Origin: Peptoniphilus duerdenii ATCC BAA-1640
GTDB lineage: Bacteria > Bacillota > Clostridia > Tissierellales > Peptoniphilaceae
Assembly (NCBI RefSeq): GCF_000146345.1
Contig: NZ_GL397071.1
Coordinates: 841,538-885,417 of the forward strand
Length of the DNA stretch: 43,880 nucleotides
Reading direction: 5' to 3'
The position numbers and the translations under genes were made by a program. How positions within the stretch are numbered: position 1 is the first letter of the stretch; each line of letters starts with the position of its first letter. Shown here in pieces: positions 1 to 7,915 of the stretch. The notes under the pieces were generated by a model. That model made no database searches. It saw only the letters and a program-made list of their open reading frames with translations, and was not told where the DNA came from.

Positions 1-318
1 TATTCCTATTTTGTGATAAAATAATAAATGATCAATATATGATTCTTAAATATACTTTATAGAAATTTTAAAAATTTAGTATGAGTCTGAAAATTTATTT
101 TAATTCAGTTCATCTTGTTAAAAGGTTACTAAGTACTAATTTCCAGATTAAAGGTAATGTTTTAATTATATTTTTGTATTTGGTTTCATTTTGACTTGAT
201 TAAGTAGTTTTTTAAGGATTCGTATATAAATAAAAAATTCATTCGTATATAATATATTTAGAAATTCTTCTCAATCTTATTTATAATTATATACGAAAAT
301 ATGTGTTGAGGTGATTTC
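1..318. other. Upstream intergenic region, very AT-rich
   Basis: No gene is visible in this leading stretch. It holds three copies of an 11-bp word (annotated separately), a TATAAT hexamer at 248-253 inside the second copy, and the Shine-Dalgarno GAGGTGA just before the ATG at 319. No convincing -35 hexamer sits 16-18 bases upstream of TATAAT. The first 210 bases show nothing I can name. Confidence 0.6.
219..297 (+). promoter_or_regulatory. Triple 11-bp operator-like repeat upstream of the YheO-type regulator
   Basis: TTCGTATATAA occurs at 219-229 and 242-252 as a direct repeat 23 bases apart, and its exact reverse complement TTATATACGAA occurs at 287-297. The second copy overlaps TATAAT (248-253), a likely -10 element. 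The arrangement fits a site for an autoregulating transcription factor, but that role is inferred from position only. Confidence 0.5.
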
Positions 319-981
319 ATGAATACAGAAAATAGATCAAATATTCTTAAACAATATGAAAGTATTGCTAATTTTCTAGCCACGACTCTAGGAAAAAACG
401 TTGAAATTGCTCTTCTAGATTATAATGAAGGAAAAAGCAAGATAATCTACTTAATAAATGGCGAACTAAGCGGAAGAAAAATAGGTGATGAGTATTCCGG
501 TTTTAGCCTTAGAAAGATTTTAAAGACTGATTATAAAACAACAGACTATGTTTCTAACTACATTGTTATGAACGAAGTAAGTCACAGAGTTTTTAGAGCT
601 TCTACATTCTACATTAAGGATGAAGGGGAGCTAATCGGCATGTTAAACCTACACTATGACCTAACTAAGTTCTTAGAGTTTAGAGATTTCTATGAAAATG
701 AACTTCTTTTCGGTGTTGATGAAAGCAAATCTGAACCTAAGGAGTTCTTTACTGAGTCCATCGATTTAATAGTGGAAAATATGATTAAAAATGTATTTAT
801 ACACTGGGACAGAAGTGTTCCTACGAGCAAGATACTAGATTCAGCTAACCCAATTAGACAGCTCTACGAACTAGGAGTGTTTAAATTCAAAGGTGCAATC
901 AATAGAGTAGCAGAGCTTCTTGATATATCAAATCAAACCGTTTATAGATACATTAAGGAAATAGAAGAAAGCGAGAAATAA
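319..981 (+). CDS. YheO/DauR-like PAS-HTH transcriptional regulator
   Basis: A 220-residue cytoplasmic regulator of the YheO-like family. Residues about 8-120 fit the YheO-like PAS domain: the N-terminus around 'YESIANFLATTLGKNVEIAL' and the 'ELIGMLNLHYDLT' strand are typical. Residues about 170-215 form a helix-turn-helix with 'VAELLDISNQTVYRYIKEI'. Length matches the family (about 210-240). The start is ATG preceded by GAGGTGA at a good distance. Family members such as E. coli DauR control D-arginine catabolism, but ligands of most members are unknown. The next gene on the same strand, 65 bases away, is carbamate kinase, so a link to arginine or carbamoyl-phosphate metabolism is plausible but inferred. 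The 11-bp repeats upstream suggest self-regulation. Confidence 0.85.
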   Translation: MNTENRSNILKQYESIANFLATTLGKNVEIALLDYNEGKSKIIYLINGELSGRKIGDEYSGFSLRKILKTDYKTTDYVSNYIVMNEVSHRVFRASTFYIKDEGELIGMLNLHYDLTKFLEFRDFYENELLFGVDESKSEPKEFFTESIDLIVENMIKNVFIHWDRSVPTSKILDSANPIRQLYELGVFKFKGAINRVAELLDISNQTVYRYIKEIEESEK

Positions 982-1046
982 TATTTTTTAAGTTTTGATC
1001 TCTAGAAATCCCATTTTGGGAAAACATAAAATTTTAGAGGTGAATA

Positions 1047-1982
1047 ATGGGAAAAAGAATTGTGCTTGCCCTTGGGGGAAATGCTTTAGGCAACTCTCCA
1101 GAAGAACAGAAAGAAGCTGTTAAATTAACTGCTGAATCAATAGTTGATCTTATAGATGCTGGTAACGAAGTGGTAATTGCTCATGGAAACGGACCTCAAG
1201 TAGGTATGATTAACCTTGCAATGAACATAGCGAGTGAATCTGAACATCAAACTCCAGCTATGCCATTTCCAGAATGTGGAGCAATGAGCCAAGGATACAT
1301 TGGATTCCATCTTCAAAATGCAATTGAAAATGAACTTGCTAAAAGAAGTATAAATAAAGGCGTGGTTACTCTTGTGACTCAAGTGCTTGTTGACAAGAAT
1401 GACATGGCATTTGACAATCCTACTAAACCAATTGGTTCATTTTATTCAAAGGAAGAAGCCGACGAGATTGCATTAGAAAAAGGATACACATTTAAAGAAG
1501 ATGCTGGTCGTGGATATAGAAGAGTAGTAGCTTCACCAAAGCCAGTAGATATAGTTGAAAAAGAATCTATAAACGCGATACTATCTGCAAACCAAGTTGT
1601 AATCGCTGGTGGCGGCGGAGGAATCCCAGTTATAATGACTGAAGCTGGGCTTGAAGGTGTTGCTGCTGTAATCGACAAGGACTTCACATCAGCTAAGATT
1701 GCTGAGCTTGTAGATGCAGACATACTCGTAATCTTAACAGCGGTTGAAAAAGTAGCTATTAAATTTGGAAAACCTGATGAAAAATGGTTAGATACAATGA
1801 CCATAAAAGAATGTGAAAAATACATTTCTGGCGGAGAATTTGCACCAGGATCAATGCTTCCAAAGGTAGAAGCTGCAATGGCATTTGTAAATTCAAATGA
1901 AAATAGACAGTCACTTATTACTTCTCTTGAATCTGCAAAGGACGGCTTAGCAGGTAAGACAGGTACAAAAATTACAAGATAA
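1047..1982 (+). CDS. arcC: Carbamate kinase
   Basis: A 311-residue amino-acid-kinase fold enzyme that converts carbamoyl phosphate and ADP into carbamate and ATP, usually the last, energy-yielding step of arginine deiminase or related ureide fermentation. Family motifs are present in order: 'LALGGNALG' near residue 6, 'VIAHGNGPQVG' near 43, 'VIAGGGGGIPV' near 185, 'DKDFTSAKIAELV' near 210 and 'GSMLPKVEAA' near 268. Length matches carbamate kinases (about 310). The ATG follows AGAGGTGA. No arcA or arcB is in the window, so the source of carbamoyl phosphate is not shown. A hairpin terminator follows directly. It probably belongs with the YheO-type regulator upstream, although the 65-base gap could hold its own promoter. 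Confidence 0.95.
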   Translation: MGKRIVLALGGNALGNSPEEQKEAVKLTAESIVDLIDAGNEVVIAHGNGPQVGMINLAMNIASESEHQTPAMPFPECGAMSQGYIGFHLQNAIENELAKRSINKGVVTLVTQVLVDKNDMAFDNPTKPIGSFYSKEEADEIALEKGYTFKEDAGRGYRRVVASPKPVDIVEKESINAILSANQVVIAGGGGGIPVIMTEAGLEGVAAVIDKDFTSAKIAELVDADILVILTAVEKVAIKFGKPDEKWLDTMTIKECEKYISGGEFAPGSMLPKVEAAMAFVNSNENRQSLITSLESAKDGLAGKTGTKITR

Positions 1983-1984
1983 AT

Positions 1985-2013
1985 AAAAGTGCTTCCAATG
2001 GAGGCACTTTTTA
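1985..2013 (+). terminator. Rho-independent terminator after arcC
   Basis: AAAAGTGCTTCC (1985-1996), a three-base loop and GGAGGCACTTTT (2000-2011) form a 12-bp stem with one G-U pair, running into Ts. It begins two bases after the arcC stop. Confidence 0.85.
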
Positions 2014-2074
2014 GTTTAAATAATTTCTATGTTATAATTAGAATAAATATTTACTTAGAAGGCGGGAGAATCAT

Positions 2075-2362
2075 TTGAAAAATAATAATGAAAATAAAAA
2101 TAGAGTAAAAAGGATAGAACCATGGTTTGTAGGATCTGTTTTAATGAGTCTTGGATTTATTGTACTCGTTTGTTTTTCTCTGGCAAAAGATGTGGACATG
2201 AAAGGACCGGTTGCGATGTACGCATTATTTTTAGCAGGAGATAGGGGAACCAATTTCTTTGACGAGAGCCAAGGTAAAACTATAAGGTATTTAAATCTAC
2301 TTATGGCAATCGGCGGCGTAATAATAGCAATTGCAAATTTAATAGAAATACTTAGAGGATGA
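2075..2362 (+). CDS. Small two-helix membrane protein of unknown function
   Basis: A 95-residue protein I do not recognise. It has a charged basic N-terminus (KNNNENKNRVKRIEPW), a hydrophobic helix at about residues 17-38, a polar loop with 'GDRGTNFFDESQGK', and a second helix at about 71-92. With a basic N-terminus and two helices it is probably an inner-membrane hairpin. The start is TTG at 2075, chosen because GGCGGGAG lies nine bases upstream; an internal ATG would remove part of helix one. It stands alone: an arcC terminator lies before it and a terminator overlaps its own stop codon. 'FLAGDRGTNFFDESQGKTIRYLNLLMAIGGV' gives no domain clue. Confidence 0.65.
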   Translation: MKNNNENKNRVKRIEPWFVGSVLMSLGFIVLVCFSLAKDVDMKGPVAMYALFLAGDRGTNFFDESQGKTIRYLNLLMAIGGVIIAIANLIEILRG

Positions 2363-2377
2363 AAATCCTCTTTTTTT
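2354..2377 (+). terminator. Terminator overlapping the stop codon of the small membrane protein gene
   Basis: AGAGGAT (2354-2360), loop GAAA, ATCCTCT (2365-2371) and a run of Ts. The TGA stop (2360-2362) lies within the stem and loop, an economical arrangement. Confidence 0.8.
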
Positions 2378-2388
2378 ATTTTTGTTAT

Positions 2389-2477
2389 GACTCATTTGCC
2401 TAGATTAGGTCTTCGGAGGTTATACCCGTTCGACTACGACGGTTCCGCATTGCTTCACCGTCTCCGCTCAGGGTGAC
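2389..2477 (-). repeat. Intergenic repeat family 1, copy A
   Basis: Read on the minus strand: GTCACCCTGAGCG, a central hairpin (GACGGT...ACCGTC; plus-strand 2457-2462 with 2438-2443), then AGTCGAACGGGTATAACC and a tail related to copies D and E near the right end of the window (GCAAATGA). Not a gene. Confidence 0.85.
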
Positions 2478-2521
2478 CGTCTTCCTTAGGTTCTCTTATT
2501 AGACAATGTAAGTAGGTGGTC

Positions 2522-2590
2522 GTCACCCTGAGCGAGCGAAGCGAGTCGAATGGGTATAAGCTATATTTAACCTAGTCCATGCAAGTGAAA
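2522..2590 (+). repeat. Intergenic repeat family 1, copy B
   Basis: GTCACCCTGAGCG, a short centre (agcgaagc) and GAGTCGAATGGGTATAAGC, followed by a tail (ctatattt-aacctagtc) also seen near 43660. It is inverted relative to copy A, so A and B together make a large imperfect palindrome. Confidence 0.85.
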
Positions 2591-2645
2591 CCATCCAAAC
2601 CTAACCCCGCCAGGGTAACTGCCTTTCCCATATCTTTTCAACAGA

Positions 2646-2679
2646 GCCTTTGGCTATTGAAGCAAAATTCTTCCGCTAC
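2646..2679 (+). repeat. Intergenic repeat family 2, left copy
   Basis: GCCTTTGGCT, then TTGAAGCAAAAT and TTCCGCTAC. A close relative lies in inverted orientation at 43216-43249, with about four differences over 34 bases. Confidence 0.75.
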
Positions 2680-2734
2680 GTGGGAGTCTGTAGTCTTATA
2701 GACAACAAAAATCACAAAAAAATATTTTTTTATA

Positions 2735-2773
2735 TTGACAACTGTATGCCGTGTTATATAATAAGTAATACAG
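2735..2773 (+). promoter_or_regulatory. Promoter and inverted-repeat operator of the GntR-ABC operon
   Basis: TTGACA (2735-2740), a 16-base spacer and TATAAT (2757-2762) form a near-consensus promoter. CTGTAT (2742-2747) and ATACAG (2768-2773) form a perfect 6-bp inverted repeat bracketing the -10 element, where a YtrA-type GntR repressor could block transcription. Regulator identity is inferred from the adjacent gene. Confidence 0.7.
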
Positions 2774-2782
2774 AGGTGGGTT

Positions 2783-3148
2783 ATGATTTATAAGATTGAT
2801 ACTACTAAAGATACTCCGATCTACATTCAGATTCGGAATATGTTTGTGAATCTTATCGCTTATGGCGAGCTGAAGAGGGGCGATCCTATTCCTTCTGTTA
2901 GAAGTCTTGCCAGTGATTTAAATTTAAATATTATGACTGTGCAGAAGGCTTATACGCTTCTAAAAGATGAGGGTTTTATCGAGGTTGACAGGAGCGTCGG
3001 CTCTCGAATTTATTCGGATGCTTCTCTTAAATGCGAGGCTTACGAAGAAAATTTAGAAGATTTATTTAAAGAGGCTATTGCCCGCGGTTATTCCAAGGAC
3101 GAGGTGGAGGTGATTCTCGATGGTATTTATGATAATTCTACTTGCTAA
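2783..3148 (+). CDS. GntR-family (YtrA-type) transcriptional regulator
   Basis: A 121-residue short GntR protein. The winged helix-turn-helix spans residues about 8-78, with the hallmark 'PSVRSLASDLNLNIMTVQKAY' region and 'LKDEGFIEVDRSVGSRI' wing. The short C-terminal tail lacks a large ligand-binding domain, as in the YtrA subfamily that controls ABC exporters. It is the first gene of a four-gene operon with a membrane protein, an ABC ATPase and an ABC-2 permease, the classic YtrA context. The start ATG follows AGAGGTGG. An inverted repeat over the promoter suggests autorepression released by a cell-envelope or antimicrobial signal. The 3' end overlaps the next gene by 29 bases. Confidence 0.92.
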   Translation: MIYKIDTTKDTPIYIQIRNMFVNLIAYGELKRGDPIPSVRSLASDLNLNIMTVQKAYTLLKDEGFIEVDRSVGSRIYSDASLKCEAYEENLEDLFKEAIARGYSKDEVEVILDGIYDNSTC

Positions 3149-4457
3149 TGCATATTTCATTACAATTGTTGCGTACTTTTCTCAAAAGAGGAATCTGCGT
3201 TATGAAAATGGCTATGTCCTCGCGACGACCATGTCCTATGCACAGTTTCAGTCCGATGAGGTACAGGAGATTCTAAATCACGAAAAAGAAATGCGAAAGA
3301 AGATTTGTATCGTTTCTCTATTCTTTCCTCTTCTCATGTTTGTGACCAAGTCTGAGGCGTTTATTATGTATATCTTCATCGTTTCTGTACTTGGAGTTTC
3401 TATGGGGATGGGCTATTCCACCTATCTTTCCATGAGGAAGCTAAGGGCGCTTAAGAAGTCTTGGAATGTGGACGATGCCAAGGTGCTTTTTGTGGACGTG
3501 GTGGCGAATATGGAGATTGAAAAGGCGAAGATTTCAAAATATTTTTACGTCTTGCCGATTATTTTGCTACTACCTTCTCTTTTGAAGTTTAAAATCAATA
3601 CTCTTGCTTTTACCATCATCATCACTGGATTTATCAATGTGCTTCTCTTTCTCTTCTTTGGTTTTATTTTGAGAAGGAGGGGAAACACGGTTTACACTTC
3701 AGACAGGGACGAAAACATCCGTAGGAATCTCCGTGCCAAGGTCTATCCTGAAAGGGTAGCGATCATCCTTGCTACGATTTTTGCAGGGATTACTTCTGTG
3801 CTGGTACTCGCAATGGATGGCTTCATTGGATCGAAGTTCATTCTTTGGTACTTGGTTGCGGAGATGGCGGTGGTACTTAGCTACACCATCTACCTTGTGA
3901 AGTCGGAGCAGAAGATTGACGAGGAGTTTATCTCTTCTGAAGATGATTTCTACGATCTTTTCGGTTACAACAATCCAAATGATCCGAGAATTCTCGTGCC
4001 TTCCAAGTTAAATATCGGCAATATGGAAATTAATCGTGGCAACAAGGCGGGAAAGGCGATCTACTTAATTTCTACGATTTTAATCATTGCACTTTTACTT
4101 TCTGTGGGATATTTCTTAACTCCTTCAACCTATAATTATGATTTTAGAGGGGACAGGTTGGAAATCCATGCGAAGGTTTATAGCGACAAAATTGATTTTT
4201 CTGATGTGGAAGATTTGGAACTTCTCGACGAATTTCCAAAGGTTGAGATGATCAGAACCAATGGTGCTGCCATCGAGTCCCAAGGTTATGGTGATTTTGA
4301 GATGAAGGGTATCGGACCTGTGAGACTCTACATTTACAGAAACGTAGATAAGGTCATCCACATGAAGACGAAGAACAAAAATTTCTATTTCAATTTGGAA
4401 GATGATGAAAAGACTATTGAACTTTATAATAAAATTAAGAGTAATTTAGGAGAATAA
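3120..4457 (+). CDS. Multi-pass membrane protein with soluble C-terminal domain (DUF1648/bPH-like)
   Basis: A 445-residue integral membrane protein. Hydrophobic helices lie at about residues 1-19, 62-80, 83-102, 140-158, 163-184, 213-232, 237-256 and 313-332; residues about 340-445 form a soluble beta-rich tail ('DRLEIHAKVYSDKIDFSDVEDLELL') that resembles the bacterial PH-like domain found after DUF1648-type helices. I do not know its function. It overlaps the GntR gene by 29 bases; the start at 3120 is supported by GGAGGTGAT at 3106-3114. The ATPase gene begins one base after its stop, so it is probably a partner or accessory of the exporter rather than a separate system. Confidence 0.75.
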   Translation: MVFMIILLANAYFITIVAYFSQKRNLRYENGYVLATTMSYAQFQSDEVQEILNHEKEMRKKICIVSLFFPLLMFVTKSEAFIMYIFIVSVLGVSMGMGYSTYLSMRKLRALKKSWNVDDAKVLFVDVVANMEIEKAKISKYFYVLPIILLLPSLLKFKINTLAFTIIITGFINVLLFLFFGFILRRRGNTVYTSDRDENIRRNLRAKVYPERVAIILATIFAGITSVLVLAMDGFIGSKFILWYLVAEMAVVLSYTIYLVKSEQKIDEEFISSEDDFYDLFGYNNPNDPRILVPSKLNIGNMEINRGNKAGKAIYLISTILIIALLLSVGYFLTPSTYNYDFRGDRLEIHAKVYSDKIDFSDVEDLELLDEFPKVEMIRTNGAAIESQGYGDFEMKGIGPVRLYIYRNVDKVIHMKTKNKNFYFNLEDDEKTIELYNKIKSNLGE

Positions 4458-4458
4458 T

Positions 4459-5184
4459 ATGCTTGAAATTAAAAATTTAACTAAAAAATTCGGTGACAAG
4501 GTGGCGGTGGGTAACATCGACCTATCGGTAAAATCTGGGGAAATCTACGGATTCTTAGGTCCCAACGGTGCTGGTAAGACCACGACGATTAAGATGATTG
4601 TGGGAATGCTCATGCCTGATGGGGGAAGTATATCTATTGATGGAATCGACGCAATAAACGACGATGTGGAAGCGAAGAGACAGATCGCCTACGTGCCAGA
4701 TAGCCCAGAAATCTACGACATCATGACTGGAAGACAATACCTAAACTTCATCGCCGATGTCTTTGAACTTAGCGACGAAGAGAGAAATAAACAGATTGAT
4801 AGATACGCAGAAGTATTTGAGATGAAGGAAAATCTCGATGTGATGATCGCTGGATATTCCCACGGGATGAAACAAAAGATCGTCATCATGGGAGCACTGA
4901 TTCACAGTCCAAAACTTTTAATTCTCGACGAACCGATGGTTGGCCTCGATGCGAAATCTTCTTTTAGATTAAAGGAAATCATGAGAGCCTTGGCAGATGA
5001 GGGCAGGACAGTATTTTTCTCCACCCACGTAATGGAAGTTGCGGAAAATCTCTGCGACAGAATCGGCATCATAAACAGAGGCAAGATTATCGCAGTTGGG
5101 ACGCTTGACGAAATCAAGGCTGCAGCAAAAGACACGGGCAGCTTGGAAAAAATATTCTTGGAGCTAACAGATGACAGAGCTTAA
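4459..5184 (+). CDS. ABC transporter ATP-binding protein
   Basis: A 241-residue ABC-type ATPase. Visible motifs: Walker A GPNGAGKT at residues 34-41, a Q-loop region near 'RQIAYVPDSPEIYD', signature loop YSHGMKQK at 133-140 (a His in place of the usual first Gly), Walker B LLILDEP at 153-159, a D-loop 'GLD' and H-loop His190. The sequence type fits exporters that pair with ABC-2 permeases. It hydrolyses ATP on the cytoplasmic face and drives the permease encoded next, with which it overlaps by 14 bases. The exported substrate is unknown; the YtrA-type regulator points to envelope stress or antimicrobial peptide export, as an inference. Confidence 0.93.
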   Translation: MLEIKNLTKKFGDKVAVGNIDLSVKSGEIYGFLGPNGAGKTTTIKMIVGMLMPDGGSISIDGIDAINDDVEAKRQIAYVPDSPEIYDIMTGRQYLNFIADVFELSDEERNKQIDRYAEVFEMKENLDVMIAGYSHGMKQKIVIMGALIHSPKLLILDEPMVGLDAKSSFRLKEIMRALADEGRTVFFSTHVMEVAENLCDRIGIINRGKIIAVGTLDEIKAAAKDTGSLEKIFLELTDDRA

Positions 5185-6850
5185 AACATTATTAAAGAAG
5201 GATTTTAAAAGTTTCACCTATAGAATTTTCAATTTGAGGACCAACGACGGCAAAGGAAAAAGAAAGAGAATTTTAAATATATTTTTATCTCTGGTTTTAA
5301 CCATCTACATCATGGGACTTTTCGGAGTGGTTGCACTATCTGCTATCACAAAAATTGCTGAGACCGAAGCAGGATACATGGTTATGATCCAGCTCTTCCT
5401 TGGAATGGGAATATTCTTATTGATATTTTACATGGTGGCATTTATGTCGGCGATCTTCTACTCAAACGAGGTGAAGATGCTCATGACTTTGCCAATTAAA
5501 AGAGACAACATCCTATTTTCAAAGGCACTATCCATGGGGCTTATCTTCTACATCATATTTGGAATATACGCGAGCTTCGTCTACATTCCATATGCAAAGG
5601 CTGGATTTAACGATGTGGCGAAGATCCTTCCGGTAATCATGCTTGTCATAGGCTCGGTGAACTTTGAAATTGCTGTAATCACAATAGTTGTGTCAGTTGT
5701 CATGAGGTACCTAAACCAATTTAGAAGCACTAAGTACATCTTCCAAGTGTTGGGATTTACAATTTTGATGGGTTTTTCAATCGGAATTCAATTTGTAGTA
5801 AATAGTGCAGTTACAAAGAATCTTGCGGTTTCAAACGGAATAGAAAAAGTTGCAAGTTGGGTGCCACAGATTTTCTTTTTGAAGGTAATACTTGAAAAGA
5901 ATATTGGAATAGCAATGATCACGGGTATTTTAGCAATGGTACTTGGAAGCGTAATTCTATATATATTTTCAAAAGTATCAACTGGATTCGTCTTCAAGGC
6001 GATTAATCTTGAGAACTCAAAAGATTCTCACAAGAAGCATGTAAAGGCGAGGGCGAACACAAAAGAGAATGTTGCGAAGACATTGATGAAGAGGGATCTT
6101 CTAAATATTTTAAAGACCCCAGTATTTCTATTCAATGTGGGAATGGGTGGACTTATTTTAGCGGTGTTTGTGGTATTTTTCCTATTTAGCAGTTCAAAAA
6201 CTATAGGAATAACCCCAAGTTATGGAGTAGTATCAGAGCTTGTCGGCTCATCATTTTCATCTCCAATGGAAGAAGTAATTTTTGCGGCAGCAGCATTCTT
6301 CTTAGTTGGGGCAATTGTGAGCATATCAAGTAACACAGCACTTACCAGTTTTACGAGGGAAGGAAAAAAGATTTGGCTGACACAAACCTTGCCAATCTCG
6401 GCGAAAGAACAGGTGAGAGGAAGAGTTGCAGCATCAATTTTGCTACAAAGTGTAAACACAATCCCAACTGCATTAATAGCATTATTCTTGGTGGGATTTA
6501 GACCAATGTTTATTATCGGAGCCTTAGTAGGACTTGGGGTTGCAATGTTTTTCATAGCGGCATTGGCGATGCTTGTAGGATCATTTAAACCGAAACTCGA
6601 CTGGGACAACCCACAACAAGCGGTGAAGAGAAATGGAACGGTAATGGTATTTAACCTCGGATTTCTCGGATATATATTCTTGGCAAAATTCATTATATTG
6701 GATATATTACCGAAGTATATGAGCCTTAAGTCTCTGGGCGGACCGACGAAAATCGTGGCGGTGGTGCTTGCGGTGCACATGGTTGCGGCGGTTGTAATGT
6801 ACATGGTCGCACCGATCGTTGTGAAGAAAAGAATGAGAATGTATAATTAG
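5171..6850 (+). CDS. ABC-2 type exporter permease
   Basis: A 559-residue membrane protein with about a dozen hydrophobic segments arranged in two halves separated by a basic loop at residues about 280-315 (KDSHKKHVKARANTKENVAK). Such double-length ABC-2 permeases form the export channel for the ATPase encoded just upstream. The ATG at 5171 lies inside the ATPase gene, giving a 14-base overlap and probable translational coupling. The N-terminal 'LLKKDFKSFTYRIF' is an amphipathic segment common in this family. The operon ends with a strong terminator. Substrate cannot be told from the sequence. Confidence 0.85.
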   Translation: MTELKTLLKKDFKSFTYRIFNLRTNDGKGKRKRILNIFLSLVLTIYIMGLFGVVALSAITKIAETEAGYMVMIQLFLGMGIFLLIFYMVAFMSAIFYSNEVKMLMTLPIKRDNILFSKALSMGLIFYIIFGIYASFVYIPYAKAGFNDVAKILPVIMLVIGSVNFEIAVITIVVSVVMRYLNQFRSTKYIFQVLGFTILMGFSIGIQFVVNSAVTKNLAVSNGIEKVASWVPQIFFLKVILEKNIGIAMITGILAMVLGSVILYIFSKVSTGFVFKAINLENSKDSHKKHVKARANTKENVAKTLMKRDLLNILKTPVFLFNVGMGGLILAVFVVFFLFSSSKTIGITPSYGVVSELVGSSFSSPMEEVIFAAAAFFLVGAIVSISSNTALTSFTREGKKIWLTQTLPISAKEQVRGRVAASILLQSVNTIPTALIALFLVGFRPMFIIGALVGLGVAMFFIAALAMLVGSFKPKLDWDNPQQAVKRNGTVMVFNLGFLGYIFLAKFIILDILPKYMSLKSLGGPTKIVAVVLAVHMVAAVVMYMVAPIVVKKRMRMYN

Positions 6851-6875
6851 AATTTTAATTATAAAAATATATTAG

Positions 6876-6903
6876 AAAATAGCGACGTAAGGTCGCTATT
6901 TTT
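6876..6903 (+). terminator. Terminator of the GntR-ABC operon
   Basis: AAAATAGCGAC (6876-6886), loop GTAAG, GTCGCTATTTT (6892-6902): a perfect 11-bp stem ending in Ts. Confidence 0.88.
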
Positions 6904-6975
6904 ATGAGAACATATTAATCTATCGACATATTTTTTACTCAACAATAAATCATAAATCGAAAATTTAACCATTTA

Positions 6976-6984
6976 TGATATAAT
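6976..6984 (+). promoter_or_regulatory. Extended -10 promoter element before prmA
   Basis: TGATATAAT at 6976-6984 is an extended -10 (TGnTATAAT). No good -35 is seen 17 bases upstream, which extended -10 promoters can do without. The ATG follows 16 bases after the hexamer with AGGTGA between. Confidence 0.55.
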
Positions 6985-7000
6985 TTATACAGGTGATTAT

Positions 7001-7915
7001 ATGAAATATATTGAATTTAAAATAGAAACAGACACTTCTCACAAGGAGGAAGTGTTAAATATTCTCTATGACAACAATTTGTTTGAGTACATGGAGTCTA
7101 GCAAGGAAGTTATAGACGAGCTCGGTCGTTCAAAGGACAGTTGGGACTTTGTAGATGAAAATGTGTTAAATATTGATTCTGATGCGGTGGAGCTCACTGC
7201 TTTTCCCGAAAATGAGGAGATAGCGAAGAGTCTTATAAATCTTTTTAAAAGTATTGAAAATACCAAGACCAGTTATCTTATAAAAGACGATGAAGACTGG
7301 GCGAACAACTGGAAAAAATACTACCACCAAGTGCCTATTGCGGAAAAACTTTTGATCAAACCTTCTTGGGAAGATTTGGAAGAAGAGTTCCAAGATAGAT
7401 TAATTGTTGAGATTGATCCTGGCATGGCTTTTGGCACCGGGACCCATGAAACTACCTACATGTGCCTCGAAGCTCTTGAAAAATATGTTAAAGATGATGA
7501 TGTTGTATTCGATGTCGGATGCGGTTCTGGAATTCTAGGTATCGCTGCGGCAAAACTCGGCGCAAAGGAAATAGTGGCTGTGGATCTCGATGAAAAATGT
7601 GTCGAAACTAGTATCGAAAACGCAAAGTTAAATGGTGTGGATGATAAAATGGAAGTCCATCTTGGAAATCTTCTTGATGTGGTGGATGGCACTGCAAATA
7701 TTATCGTTTCAAACATCATCGCTGAAATCATAACCGGACTTGTCTTCGACTTAAGAGAACATTTAGTTCCAAATGGAATCTTCATCGCTTCTGGAATTAT
7801 CGAAGAAAAGATTCAAATGGTTGTGGACGAGCTTGAAAGAAATGAGTTTGAAATTTTAGATATCAAGAAGAAAAATGGTTGGTCTCTAATCATAGGTAGA
7901 AGTATCGATGTTTAG
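7001..7915 (+). CDS. prmA: Ribosomal protein L11 methyltransferase
   Basis: A 304-residue SAM-dependent methyltransferase that trimethylates ribosomal protein L11. Landmarks are the N-terminal L11-recognition domain (about 1-100) with 'DDEDWANNWKKYYH', the family signature 'DPGMAFGTGTHETT' at 139-152, SAM-binding motif DVGCGSGILG at 171-180, the acidic 'VAVDLDEKCVETS' strand end and the 'VSNIIAEII' catalytic motif. Length is normal. It heads a four-gene operon for ribosome and tRNA modification; rsmE starts inside its last codons (8-base overlap). An extended -10 element lies just upstream. Confidence 0.96.
   Translation: MKYIEFKIETDTSHKEEVLNILYDNNLFEYMESSKEVIDELGRSKDSWDFVDENVLNIDSDAVELTAFPENEEIAKSLINLFKSIENTKTSYLIKDDEDWANNWKKYYHQVPIAEKLLIKPSWEDLEEEFQDRLIVEIDPGMAFGTGTHETTYMCLEALEKYVKDDDVVFDVGCGSGILGIAAAKLGAKEIVAVDLDEKCVETSIENAKLNGVDDKMEVHLGNLLDVVDGTANIIVSNIIAEIITGLVFDLREHLVPNGIFIASGIIEEKIQMVVDELERNEFEILDIKKKNGWSLIIGRSIDV

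Larger units (their letters stand above)
2378..2782. other. Gene-free stretch with intergenic repeats and a GntR-type promoter
   Basis: About 400 bases without a gene. It holds two copies of a repeat family in inverted orientation (2389-2477 and 2522-2590), one copy of a second repeat family (2646-2679), and the promoter and operator of the following GntR gene (2735-2773). Local GC is higher than in the surrounding genes. Confidence 0.8.
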
